Positions 1 through 7,572 of a stretch of DNA of 64,000 nt are shown one piece after another. Position 1 is the stretch's first letter. The number at the start of each line of letters is the position of its first letter. Source of the stretch: Thalassospira profundimaris (GTDB taxonomy: Bacteria; Pseudomonadota; Alphaproteobacteria; Rhodospirillales; Thalassospiraceae); the NCBI RefSeq assembly GCF_003326675.1, contig NZ_JPWF01000002.1, positions 186,001 through 250,000 of the forward strand, read 5' to 3'. The notes beneath the pieces are model-generated. The model did no database searches and was not told the origin of the DNA. It saw only the letters and a list, made by a program, of their open reading frames with translations. The position numbers were made by a program, and so were the translations under genes.

Positions 1-1005
1 TTTATCAATCAGGAAAACCGGGCAAAGCTATCGGCCAGCATCGGTGTTGCCCATTATCCGGTCGACGGCGCAGATGCCGAAAGCATCCTGTTCCATGCCG
101 ATCTTGCCATGTATCGGGTCAAGCAATCGGGCGGGAATGATGTGGTATTTTATTCGTCGGAAATGGACGAAGAATACCGGTTTAAACGCCAGATGGCGTC
201 CAACCTGCGTATCGCCCTCGAAAACCGGCAGCTTGAACTTTATTACCAGCCGCAATGCCACGCCGATGACGAAGAAATTCAGTCATTCGAAGCCTTACTG
301 CGCTGGAACGATCCCGAATTGGGTCAGGTATCCCCCGGCCGGTTTATCCCGATAGCCGAGGAAACCGGATTGATCATCCCGTTGGGTGAATGGGTCCTGC
401 GTACCGCCTGCATGGAAGCAGCCCGCTGGAAAAAGCCGTTGGGCATTGGCGTGAACCTTTCGGCGGTTCAGTTGCAAAAGCACGAACTGCCCGACATCGT
501 CGCCAGCGTCCTTGCCGAAAGCGGACTTGACCCCAAGCGGCTTGAGCTTGAAGTCACAGAAACCGCCCTGATCCACAATCCGGCCCGTTCGATGAAGATC
601 CTTTCGGATATCAAGAAACTTGGTGTGCGAATTGCGATGGATGATTTTGGCACCGGCTATTCGTCGCTTGCCACTCTGCAGAACTTCCCGGTGGATCGCA
701 TCAAGATCGACCAGTCCTTCGTCAACAAGCTTGTTGGCAATGTGCAGGCCGGGGCGATTGTCCGCGCGGTGATCAATCTTAGCCGTGACCTTGCTCTTGA
801 TGTCATTGCCGAAGGTGTCGAAACCGACGAACAGGCCAACTTCCTGACCGATCACGATTGTCGTGCGGTTCAGGGATACAAGTACGGTTATCCGCGTCCG
901 ATTGCCGATTACTGGCACATTGTGCATCCCGAAGAGCCCGTACCGGGCACCACCGAACCGGTGGTCGCAGAAGCGAATCGGCACAGCGGCATCGAAACCG
1001 TTTAA
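1..1005 (+). CDS. GGDEF-EAL cyclic-di-GMP signalling protein (5' end outside window)
   Basis: The frame is open from base 1, so the N-terminus is missing. The first ~45 codons read as the end of a GGDEF domain (SASIGVAHYP, then HADLAMYRVKQSGGN). A complete EAL phosphodiesterase domain follows from about residue 75. Visible EAL signatures are LYYQPQ, the EAL triplet in FEALLRW, the metal-ligand region EVTETALI, DDFGTGYSSL and IAEGVETDEQ. A cyclic-di-GMP phosphodiesterase activity is likely from these residues. Whether the GGDEF half is active cannot be judged because its motif lies upstream. The gene ends in TAA and is followed by about 220 bases without a clear gene. Confidence 0.93.
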   Translation, partial: FINQENRAKLSASIGVAHYPVDGADAESILFHADLAMYRVKQSGGNDVVFYSSEMDEEYRFKRQMASNLRIALENRQLELYYQPQCHADDEEIQSFEALLRWNDPELGQVSPGRFIPIAEETGLIIPLGEWVLRTACMEAARWKKPLGIGVNLSAVQLQKHELPDIVASVLAESGLDPKRLELEVTETALIHNPARSMKILSDIKKLGVRIAMDDFGTGYSSLATLQNFPVDRIKIDQSFVNKLVGNVQAGAIVRAVINLSRDLALDVIAEGVETDEQANFLTDHDCRAVQGYKYGYPRPIADYWHIVHPEEPVPGTTEPVVAEANRHSGIETV

Positions 1006-1141
1006 AACCGGTTAGCATCGATTCCATCCTATACTAAGGGATAACTCGTAGGGAAAAGGCGACTTGTGACAAATCGGCGGCAAAAAAAGCTACCTTTTCC
1101 ACGCAGTTGAAAGTTTTTTGACGTTTTTTGAATCAGAAGCC

Positions 1142-1171
1142 TTGTATCCCGGCCGCTGCCCTGCATATATT
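1142..1171 (+). promoter_or_regulatory. Weak sigma70-like promoter for the 40-residue miniprotein
   Basis: A TATATT hexamer at 1166-1171 resembles a -10 box (5 of 6 matches). A poor TTGTAT -35 candidate lies 18 bases upstream at 1142-1147. It stands about 55 bases ahead of the miniprotein start. The -35 match is weak, so this is only a candidate. Confidence 0.25.
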
Positions 1172-1225
1172 TGAGTTGTGTCCTGTCGGGCACTTAGAAG
1201 CTACCTGTCAGAAGACGGAGTGAAT

Positions 1226-1348
1226 ATGATGAATAAGCGTAAAGCCGTTGCTATCGCCATTGCTCGTGAACAGCAGATTGCCCGTTCCATGGAAATCCTG
1301 TTTGCAGGATCCATTGTGGCTCTGATCGCATCGCTACTGGTCCTCTGA
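1226..1348 (+). CDS. 40-residue single-pass membrane miniprotein (hypothetical)
   Basis: Two ATG codons (1226 and 1229) follow GGAG at 1217-1220, a well-placed Shine-Dalgarno site five bases upstream of the first. The product has a basic, charged N-terminal half (MMNKRKAVAIAIAREQQ) and a hydrophobic segment from about residue 24 to 40 that reaches the stop. This would give one membrane helix with the charged end in the cytoplasm. I do not recognise the family. A promoter-like TATATT lies upstream and the gene has its own intergenic space. Ribosome site and amphipathic layout argue for a real gene, but the short length leaves doubt. Confidence 0.5.
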   Translation: MMNKRKAVAIAIAREQQIARSMEILFAGSIVALIASLLVL

Positions 1349-1426
1349 TCCAGTTACCGCTTTCATCGCATTTTCGATCCCTTTCAAACCAGACGGTTCT
1401 GAAAAGAAGATCCATAAGATAGCTTC

Positions 1427-1486
1427 ATGACCAATCGCCACATTTTCACTGCCATCATTACGCGAATTATTTGCCCGGTTGTCTAA
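1427..1486 (+). CDS. Candidate 19-residue Ile/Val-rich leader peptide
   Basis: The reading frame encodes MTNRHIFTAIITRIICPVV, with five Ile, two Val and three Thr in 19 residues, and stops inside a stem-loop. Such branched-chain-rich peptides precede ilv genes, where ribosome stalling on Ile/Val/Leu codons controls attenuation. The gene downstream encodes an ACT-domain protein resembling the regulatory subunit of acetolactate synthase, which makes the idea coherent. Its ribosome site is poor (AAGAAGAT is about 14 bases away), and no competing pair of hairpins with a U-tract was found, so this remains a proposal. Confidence 0.35.
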   Translation: MTNRHIFTAIITRIICPVV

Positions 1487-1496
1487 GGACACCGGG
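1474..1496 (+). promoter_or_regulatory. Stem-loop overlapping the leader-peptide stop codon
   Basis: CCCGGT-T-GTC pairs with GACACCGGG: a nine-base-pair stem with one bulged T and a four-base loop TAAG that holds most of the leader stop codon. No U-run follows, so it is not an intrinsic terminator as it stands. It could be a pause hairpin or one arm of an attenuator ahead of the ACT-domain gene. Confidence 0.45.
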
Positions 1497-1544
1497 ACGT
1501 ACCTGTTCGCCTATTTGATGCACTGAAAATCCGTGAGCATTGCC

Positions 1545-1871
1545 ATGACCAATCATGCTTTTGCTGCGTCCCAGGTTGACGCGCAGACCGCCAAATCCGT
1601 TTTCTGTTTTTCTGTCCATGCCGCTGCTGAACCCGATGTCATGCCGCGTGTCCTTGAACTGTTTGCCAAACGCAATCTGGTTCCGGCCAGCTGGCATTCC
1701 ACGGTTGCCGAGGGCAATCGCGGATTTGAGGAACTTCAGATCGACATCCAGGTTCAGCAACTTGAAGCCAAGGTTGCCGAACATATCGCCCGCTGCCTGC
1801 GTCAGGTCGTACATGTAAATACCGTCCTGACATCGGAAAAAGGCTATTCAAACTCAGCACTTAGCGCGTAG
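1545..1871 (+). CDS. ACT-domain protein, IlvN/IlvM-like small regulatory protein
   Basis: The 108-residue product carries one ACT-type domain at about residues 17-95 (SVFCFSVHAAAEPDVMPRVL, then an LFAKRNLVPASWHS strand-turn). This is the layout of the small regulatory subunit of acetolactate synthase and of other amino-acid-binding ACT proteins. No catalytic partner is adjacent; the next gene, 67 bases on, is a Nudix hydrolase. ATG 1545 is preferred over GTG 1533, though neither has a strong ribosome site. Binding of a branched-chain amino acid is an inference, supported only by the Ile-rich leader upstream. It could also be a free-standing ACT sensor. Confidence 0.7.
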   Translation: MTNHAFAASQVDAQTAKSVFCFSVHAAAEPDVMPRVLELFAKRNLVPASWHSTVAEGNRGFEELQIDIQVQQLEAKVAEHIARCLRQVVHVNTVLTSEKGYSNSALSA

Positions 1872-1938
1872 GCTGTCGGGGTCGTAGCACTGTCGGCGAC
1901 CCAACCGGCAGTGCGTCCCATCCGACAGGAGTGCCCAA

Positions 1939-2802
1939 TTGGCTTATCTTGACCATATCAATGCCTGCAATAATGCCAATCTGTCGCGTTATGCACGCTT
2001 TCGTATTGAAGATCAGCCCGTCGGTGCCGTCCGGTCTGATTTCGCATCAGCCCTGATTGCGCTTGGCCCCGATTTCGTCCGCGACGAGAATGGTGAATAC
2101 GGGTTTGCCGCGCATATCCAGACGCCAGAGCAGCGTAACGAAGTCCTTGTTACCGCGACCGAACATCTGAAACAGCAGGGCGTTATCAAACGCCTGCACG
2201 GCGAGAAGTTCGATATTCGCAAACGTCTCTCCGATGCACCGCTGTGTCAGCTTGACCGATTTGCCATGCCCTATTTCGGCTGCCGATCCTGGGGCGTGCA
2301 TATGAACGGGTTTGTGCGCAAACCCGACGGCATCCATATGTGGATCGCCCAAAGGTCCAAGGATAAACCGACCTATCCGGGAATGCTTGATAACATGGTC
2401 GCGGGCGGCCAGCCGACCGGCCTTGGTTTTCGTGAAAACATGATCAAGGAATGCGCCGAAGAAGCCGGCATTCCCGAAAGTCTGTCGCGCCATGTTCAAC
2501 CAATCGGGGCGGTATCATATCTTTATGAGACATCCGAGGGCCTTAAACCCGATGTCATGATCAATTTCGATCTGGAACTGCCCGAAGATTTCGTGCCTCA
2601 TTGTGCAGACGGTGAAGTCGAGCAGTTTGAATTGCGTCCCCTTGCCGAAGTGGCCGAGATCGTCCGGACAGGGTTTGATTTCAAGTTCAACTGCGCGCTG
2701 GTGGTCATTGATTTCCTGATCCGGCACGGATATCTGACCGCCGATAACGAACCAAGTTATGGCGAGCTGCTGACAGGGCTGCACCGGCAACTGAATTCCT
2801 AA
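1939..2802 (+). CDS. Nudix hydrolase with N-terminal DUF4743 domain
   Basis: The 287-residue product resembles the Tnr3/DUF4743 type of Nudix protein. Residues about 10-115 form the DUF4743-like part. The Nudix fold follows with the box around residues 154-180 (GG, then RENMIKECAEEAGIP, giving the REx2EExG metal-binding core). Relatives hydrolyse diphosphate-linked substrates such as thiamine-diphosphate derivatives; the substrate here is unknown. The start is TTG, supported by CAGGAG nine bases upstream. The gene follows the ACT-domain gene on the same strand and ends just before a hairpin terminator. Confidence 0.85.
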   Translation: MAYLDHINACNNANLSRYARFRIEDQPVGAVRSDFASALIALGPDFVRDENGEYGFAAHIQTPEQRNEVLVTATEHLKQQGVIKRLHGEKFDIRKRLSDAPLCQLDRFAMPYFGCRSWGVHMNGFVRKPDGIHMWIAQRSKDKPTYPGMLDNMVAGGQPTGLGFRENMIKECAEEAGIPESLSRHVQPIGAVSYLYETSEGLKPDVMINFDLELPEDFVPHCADGEVEQFELRPLAEVAEIVRTGFDFKFNCALVVIDFLIRHGYLTADNEPSYGELLTGLHRQLNS

Positions 2803-2824
2803 GCTGTCTTTTACCTGAAAAACC

Positions 2825-2861
2825 AAAAGCACCCTTCGCATTATCGAACGAGTGCTTTTTT
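2825..2861. terminator. Bidirectional intrinsic terminator
   Basis: AAAAGCAC pairs with GTGCTTTT around an inner TTCG/CGAA stem. T-runs flank it on both strands. It sits between the converging Nudix gene and the minus-strand gene ending at 2886, and can serve both. Confidence 0.75.
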
Positions 2862-2885
2862 CATCGCATCAGACAGCCTGCACAA

Positions 2886-3368
2886 TTATTGGCGGGTATT
2901 GGGACCGCCCATCAATGCACCAACTGCCATCACGGTCAGTTTGGCCCGCAGATCGGGATCAAGTTTGTCAAGATCACCTTGCTTGCTGCGTAGTGCCTTG
3001 ACGGCCTCGTTGATCAGTTCCTGGCGACGTGCATCGGCCTCGGTCGGGATTTTGCTTTTTTGCTTACCAAGTTTGGCATCGGCGGCATTCAGGGCCTTGA
3101 TGATCTCGTTATGGGGATTATCGGTCTGTTCTGTAAGGGTCTCGGCAAGGGCAAGCGCACGGGCCTCCTCCAGGGACATGCCATCGTCCTGATGGGCGAG
3201 TGCGCGGTCTTCGATCCGGCGGGCCTGACGGGCCTGCGCCGCCGTCTGTTCAGCCGATGCGGCGTCACGAACCTGAAGGGATTGCGCATTATTGTACGCA
3301 CGAATGGCATCGCGGCCCTTCTTGCCAACAAAGACGCGCATCAGCGTTTCCTTGAGCAATCCCATCAA
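2886..3368 (-). CDS. Hypothetical alanine/charge-rich helical protein, 160 residues
   Basis: I do not recognise a family. The protein is almost entirely predicted helix, rich in Ala, Arg, Glu and Gln (for example AEQTAAQARQARRIEDRALA near residue 40). There is no signal peptide or membrane segment. The N-terminus MMGLLKETLMRVFVGKKGRD could be an amphipathic, membrane-binding helix, and the C-terminus (LTVMAVGALMGGPNTRQ) is mildly hydrophobic. It may start at the second Met. It runs toward the shared terminator at 2825-2861 and lies 100 bases downstream of the next minus-strand gene. Confidence 0.65.
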   Translation of the reverse strand: MMGLLKETLMRVFVGKKGRDAIRAYNNAQSLQVRDAASAEQTAAQARQARRIEDRALAHQDDGMSLEEARALALAETLTEQTDNPHNEIIKALNAADAKLGKQKSKIPTEADARRQELINEAVKALRSKQGDLDKLDPDLRAKLTVMAVGALMGGPNTRQ

Positions 3369-3468
3369 TTGATCCTTCGATTGTTTTCCTGCACCGGGAC
3401 TAAACCATTATGCCCCGAAAAGGGTTTCAAAATCATTGCCCCCAGTGAGAGGCAAAAATTCGAACAAT

Positions 3469-3930
3469 TTAAATATGTTGCGCGACACGGCTTTCTTCAA
3501 CAGCCAGCATATAGGCAATCAGGGCTTCGCAATCAGCCGTCTGAAGATGTTCAAGGTCACAGACAAAATCGACATTGGCGCGCGCCGGGTCATCCGCATG
3601 CCCGACAATGCCGAATTTGACATACTCGGCATCAAGCGCATCAAGGGCTGAAATCAGATCAGCCACACTGACACGGTCTTCCGAGCTTAACGATGTACGG
3701 ATCAGCACCAGCATATCGGCATCACAGTCAATCACCTGACGGGCGATTGACTGGGCGTCGGAGTGCTGCGGGGCGACATCAACGTCAAAGCCGCCATCAG
3801 CAAACAGGGTTGCGACCTGTTTATGATGTGCCTGTTCGGCCGACGAGGCCGTGGCAAGCAAAAGCCGAGGGTGGCGGCCTTCCATTTCGGCAAATTTGGC
3901 AAGATTGGTCGCGAGTTGGGCAGACGTCAT
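3469..3930 (-). CDS. Protein resembling a B12-binding domain without the cobalt-ligand His
   Basis: Residues about 19-120 align by eye with the C-terminal cobalamin-binding domain of methylmalonyl-CoA mutases: HPRLLLATASS, then VATLFADGGFDVDVAP, then IARQVIDCDADMLVLI. The family signature DxHxxG, whose His ligates cobalt, is replaced by AEQAHH, so B12 binding in the usual base-off/His-on mode is unlikely. The longer open frame reaches 4092, but ATG 3930 follows GGCGAGG at the right distance and starts where the family starts. With 153 residues it is a stand-alone domain. Its role is unknown; a small-molecule sensor or scaffold is possible. Confidence 0.7.
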   Translation of the reverse strand: MTSAQLATNLAKFAEMEGRHPRLLLATASSAEQAHHKQVATLFADGGFDVDVAPQHSDAQSIARQVIDCDADMLVLIRTSLSSEDRVSVADLISALDALDAEYVKFGIVGHADDPARANVDFVCDLEHLQTADCEALIAYMLAVEESRVAQHI

Positions 3931-4057
3931 GATACCTCGCCTTGTTGTGCGCCGACTGACCAAAACGGCATCAGCACAGTGCATGTCAGTACGACATGCT
4001 TTGAAAACAGTATCCCTTTCAAAACATGGGCTGACAAGCCTTGCCGTCAAGCCCGGC

Positions 4058-4720
4058 CTACCAACCCGCCATTTCAAGCGGATTGACGCCAATCACATGA
4101 CCATGCCCCATCAGAAGAACAAGATACATCGCGCCCCCAACGGCCACATCCCGCCAGCCAATTGCCCCCTTAAGCAATCCGGACGGGGAAAACCGCCGAG
4201 TCCCGGCCAAAACAGCATTTTGCTCACTCGACGTCATATCGCGCAGACGGATTTTCTCCATCCGTGTAAACCCGATCAGGGCAAAGATCGCACTGCCGCC
4301 GAAAAAGATCAGGGCAACAATATCGCCATTGGCAATCACATGCCCCGCCCCCCACAAGAACATCCCCAATAACAAAGGATGGCGCGTAAACCGGTTGATA
4401 CCCGGCTTTGCCGGATCAAAGCCCGATTGCCGTCCGATTGATAACGGGCATGGTTGCAAAATCGCGCTGGCCCACAAGATACAAGCCGGAAGCATGGCAA
4501 TAATCAGCACCTTTGCCTGTACGGGATGGAAGTCCCACAGCCAAAACGACTCCGAAACAATCACTTCGTGGATGACCCACCCGAACAGGACCGTCGAAAG
4601 AACCGAGAAACCAACAACATAAACCCGCCGTCCGACAAGGTTGATGATCCTGTTTCGCAGAAGACCCGGAATGACATGTGCACCAAGGAAAACCGCGACC
4701 GAGATGAAAAACCAGACCAA
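4058..4720 (-). CDS. NnrU family integral membrane protein
   Basis: The 220-residue protein has about six hydrophobic segments and the NnrU pattern: an N-terminal FLGAHVIPGLL segment, then NRFTRHPLLLGMFLWGAGHVIANGD near residue 110 and a GFTRMEKIRLRD cytosolic stretch. NnrU proteins were first linked to nitric-oxide/nitrite reductase gene clusters. No denitrification gene is nearby, so the link is not testable here. It is transcribed away from gcrA and toward the B12-like gene, about 127 bases away. Confidence 0.85.
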   Translation of the reverse strand: MVWFFISVAVFLGAHVIPGLLRNRIINLVGRRVYVVGFSVLSTVLFGWVIHEVIVSESFWLWDFHPVQAKVLIIAMLPACILWASAILQPCPLSIGRQSGFDPAKPGINRFTRHPLLLGMFLWGAGHVIANGDIVALIFFGGSAIFALIGFTRMEKIRLRDMTSSEQNAVLAGTRRFSPSGLLKGAIGWRDVAVGGAMYLVLLMGHGHVIGVNPLEMAGW

Positions 4721-4922
4721 AGTGCGATCCCCTCTTTACATTGCTGCTTCAACATGCAAATTGCGCTGTTCTCGCATACGGGCCGGGGTGCGAATCTCCA
4801 AGACCCTTGCGTTACGAGATATTAGCGGATACCTCTGTATCCCTGTTTGACATCGGACAATAAGCAACTGCTGACGGGAATAAAACCGTCCGGCAGGCAA
4901 CGGAACACGGAATATACTCGAA

Positions 4923-5360
4923 ATGAGCTGGACGCCGGAAAAGATTGAATTGCTGACCTCGCTCTGGAATCAGGGCTGGACCACGGCACGCATCGGTGAA
5001 GAACTGGGTGTTGGCAAGAATGCCGTCGTAGGCAAGGCACACCGCCTTGGCCTGCCCAAACGCCCGTCTCCGATTCAGCGCCGTGCTGAGGAAGCTGAAC
5101 AGAAGAAAGCCCCGGCACCCAAACAACAGAGCAAAGGTATCTCGATCTTTGATCTTGGTGCTGGCATGTGCCGCTGGCCGTTTGGCGACCCGGGCGATGA
5201 TGACTTCCACTTCTGTGGCAAGAAAATCGTTCCAAGCAAACCCTATTGCGACGAGCATTGCGCACAGGCTTACCTGAACGGCAAAAACCCGCGTGAAGAC
5301 AATCCCCCTTCGCAGCAGGGTGGCCCGGGCAAAGGTCCGCAGGCAACAGCCAAGAAGTAA
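4923..5360 (+). CDS. gcrA: GcrA cell cycle regulator
   Basis: The 145-residue protein begins MSWTPEKIELLTSLWNQGWT and has the helix-turn-helix TARIGEELGVGKNAVVGKAHRLGL. The C-terminal cysteine-containing region (CRWPFGDPGDDDFHFCGKKI, then PYCDEHC) matches the sigma70-binding part of GcrA. In Caulobacter GcrA works with CcrM methylation at GANTC sites to drive cell-cycle genes through RNA polymerase. A GAATC site occurs at 4792-4796 upstream of this gene. The ribosome site is weak (no clear AGGAG before ATG 4923). A strong hairpin terminator follows. Confidence 0.95.
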   Translation: MSWTPEKIELLTSLWNQGWTTARIGEELGVGKNAVVGKAHRLGLPKRPSPIQRRAEEAEQKKAPAPKQQSKGISIFDLGAGMCRWPFGDPGDDDFHFCGKKIVPSKPYCDEHCAQAYLNGKNPREDNPPSQQGGPGKGPQATAKK

Positions 5361-5392
5361 GATTTAATGCGGCATCCCTGATGCCAGCCGAA

Positions 5393-5430
5393 TAAAAAAG
5401 CCGCCCGTTTTACCGGGCGGCTTTTCTTTT
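5393..5430. terminator. Bidirectional intrinsic terminator of gcrA and cpdB
   Basis: AAAAGCCGCCCG pairs perfectly with CGGGCGGCTTTT around TTTTAC. A-tracts on one side and T-tracts on the other let it end transcription from gcrA (plus) and from the nucleotidase gene (minus). Confidence 0.9.
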
Positions 5431-5451
5431 GCTATGTCCGGTTAAGACCGG

Positions 5452-7407
5452 TTAGCGGGTTTGCAGAACATATTTGGCAAAACCGTCCTGGTCCTCACCA
5501 ATGAAGCTGATATCGTCAGGGGCATTGGCCGCAGCAGATGCTTTGGGGCTGGTGACGAAGGTCACCTTGGACGCATCACCGATCGGTGCAAAGGTCCAGT
5601 TGCCATCTGCCTTCGGATCAAGTTCCTTTTCGGTCAGGATGTAATTGGCAAGAACCGTGCGGTTTTCATCCGGGGCCTCGACAATGATGGTTGAACCATC
5701 AAGACCCGGGAAGTTACCCCCGCCACTGGCACGGTAGTTGTTGGTTGCAACAACGAACTGCTGATCGGCCGATACCGGTTTGCCATCGAAGCTCAGATTA
5801 ACAATACGGTGGCTATCGGCATTGATAACTTCGCCGGCCTTGTTGTAACGGGCCGGTTTGGTGACATCGATCTGATAGGTTACCCCGTCAATGACATCAT
5901 AGTTATAGGTCGGGAAATCCGGATTGATCAGCGGCTGTTCTTCGCTGCTATTCGGGTCGATCTGATTGAACTGGCCAGCTGACATTTCAAGCCATTCACG
6001 CACCTGATCCCCATTGAGCAGCACCGCACGCACCGTGTTGGGATAGATATAAAGATCGGCAACGTTTTTAAGCGCAATCTTGCCTTCGGGGATGTCGGTG
6101 AAATAGTCCGGACCACCGCGACCACCAGCCTTAAAGGGTGCACCCGCCGACAGGATCGGGATACCGTCATATTCCGATCCGTTCAGGATCTTTTCGAGAT
6201 ACCATTTCTGGGCCTTGGTCACGATCTGGATCGAGGGATCATCTGCAACCAGCGCAAAGAAGCTGTTGATCGGGGCAGACGTCGTGCCCACACCTTCGCG
6301 CATATAGGCGATGGTTGCTTCGTGTTCTTCCTTAACCGCGGCAACCACATCCGGGTCGGCTTCGACCAGCGGGGTGATGGTACGGCCTTCGCGCTGGTAG
6401 ATCGGGCGTGCATCAGACAGGCTGTCAACCACGGTCCAGTCACCGGAATCAGACACATTAAGCGTCAGATCAATCACGCCAAGGTGGCTGCCCCAGAAGC
6501 CCGGCATTACGGCTGCAACACCATTGATCGTGCCCTTGGCAACATCGACACCTTCAAGATCGGCGAAGGCTTCGGACGGGAAGACCGTGTGAGCGTGACC
6601 AAACAGGATCGCATCAATGCCATCGACCTTTGACAGATAATAGGTGGCGTTTTCTTCCATGCCGTGGCGTTCCATGGTCGACAGACCGGAATGCGGAATG
6701 GCGATCACGATATCGGCACCCTTTGCCTTCATCTCGGGCACATATTTTTCGGCCATTTCGACGATGTCTTTGGTAAAGACCTTGCCTTCAAGATTGGCCT
6801 TGTCCCACTGCATGATCTGGGGCGGGACAAAACCGATCACGCCGACCTTTGCCTTGTGGCTTTTGCCTTCGTCATCGACGAATTCACGATCAAGAATGAT
6901 GTAGGGTTCGAAATAGGGTTTGTCGTTTTCGGTGTTGCCATCGCCGTCATCGACAAAGATGTTGGCGCTGACATAGGGGAAATTCGCCCCGGCGATCGAG
7001 TTTTCAAGGAATTCAAGGCCGTAGTTGAATTCATGGTTCCCCAGATTGGCCGCATCATAGCCAAGAAGGTTCATCGCCTTGTAAACCGGGTGGGTTTCAC
7101 CCTTTTTCAGGCCACGTTCCTTGGCCATGTAATCGCCAAGCGGGTTGCCCTGAATAAGGTCGCCGTTATCAAGGAAGACAACGTTCTTGGCTTCGCCGCG
7201 CGCGGTTTTAAGAAGGGTCGCGACCTTGGCCAGTCCCACCGTGTCGGACGCACCATCGCGATAATAATCGTAATTCACCAGATGGGTGTGAATGTCAGTG
7301 GTTTCGAGAATACGAAGCGATACTGTGCTGTCGGCAAGTGCGGTTCCGCTGGACAATGCCAGAACCAGACCGATTGCAGTTGCCCCTGCCTTACCTGGAT
7401 ATCTCAT
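5452..7407 (-). CDS. cpdB: Bifunctional 2',3'-cyclic-nucleotide 2'-phosphodiesterase/3'-nucleotidase, periplasmic
   Basis: The 651-residue product begins with a signal peptide (MRYPGKAG, a hydrophobic stretch, then cleavage after TALA). The calcineurin-like metallophosphoesterase domain shows TTDIHTHL, DNGDLIQGNPLGDY, NLGNHEFNYG, IPHSG and FGHAHTVFP. The C-terminal 5'-nucleotidase domain includes PNTVRAVLLNGDQVREWLE and NYRASGGGNFPG. This matches CpdB, which dephosphorylates 2',3'-cyclic and 3'-nucleotides in the periplasm for nucleoside or phosphate scavenging. The open frame extends to 7572, but ATG 7407 has AGGGAAAAG upstream and makes a proper signal peptide. Confidence 0.93.
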   Translation of the reverse strand: MRYPGKAGATAIGLVLALSSGTALADSTVSLRILETTDIHTHLVNYDYYRDGASDTVGLAKVATLLKTARGEAKNVVFLDNGDLIQGNPLGDYMAKERGLKKGETHPVYKAMNLLGYDAANLGNHEFNYGLEFLENSIAGANFPYVSANIFVDDGDGNTENDKPYFEPYIILDREFVDDEGKSHKAKVGVIGFVPPQIMQWDKANLEGKVFTKDIVEMAEKYVPEMKAKGADIVIAIPHSGLSTMERHGMEENATYYLSKVDGIDAILFGHAHTVFPSEAFADLEGVDVAKGTINGVAAVMPGFWGSHLGVIDLTLNVSDSGDWTVVDSLSDARPIYQREGRTITPLVEADPDVVAAVKEEHEATIAYMREGVGTTSAPINSFFALVADDPSIQIVTKAQKWYLEKILNGSEYDGIPILSAGAPFKAGGRGGPDYFTDIPEGKIALKNVADLYIYPNTVRAVLLNGDQVREWLEMSAGQFNQIDPNSSEEQPLINPDFPTYNYDVIDGVTYQIDVTKPARYNKAGEVINADSHRIVNLSFDGKPVSADQQFVVATNNYRASGGGNFPGLDGSTIIVEAPDENRTVLANYILTEKELDPKADGNWTFAPIGDASKVTFVTSPKASAAANAPDDISFIGEDQDGFAKYVLQTR

Positions 7408-7508
7408 TTGTCTTTTCCCTGTACGAGTATTCGGTTCAACGACTTTATTCTTGTTCAGATGGTCAGGATTTGAAGATTTTGCGAAAAAGATAAGGCAAAC
7501 ACAAACAG

Positions 7509-7536
7509 AAACGCCGGTGACACTGCACCGGCGTTT
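7509..7536 (-). terminator. Intrinsic terminator downstream of MFS gene
   Basis: AAACGCCGGTG pairs perfectly with CACCGGCGTTT over 11 bases with a six-base loop. On the minus strand it is followed by a T-rich stretch. It separates the MFS transporter from cpdB, so cpdB probably has its own promoter. Confidence 0.75.
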
Positions 7537-7572
7537 CCCAGATTGAACCATTCCGCCAGTCTCTGCCGTCAA

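Noticed and set aside
4847-4875. TTGACA hexamer upstream of gcrA as a promoter
   Set aside because: No acceptable -10 hexamer occurs 16-18 bases downstream (sequence there is GCTGAC).
6664-7473. 269-codon plus-strand frame over the nucleotidase gene
   Set aside because: Shadow of cpdB; it covers the conserved phosphoesterase motifs on the other strand.
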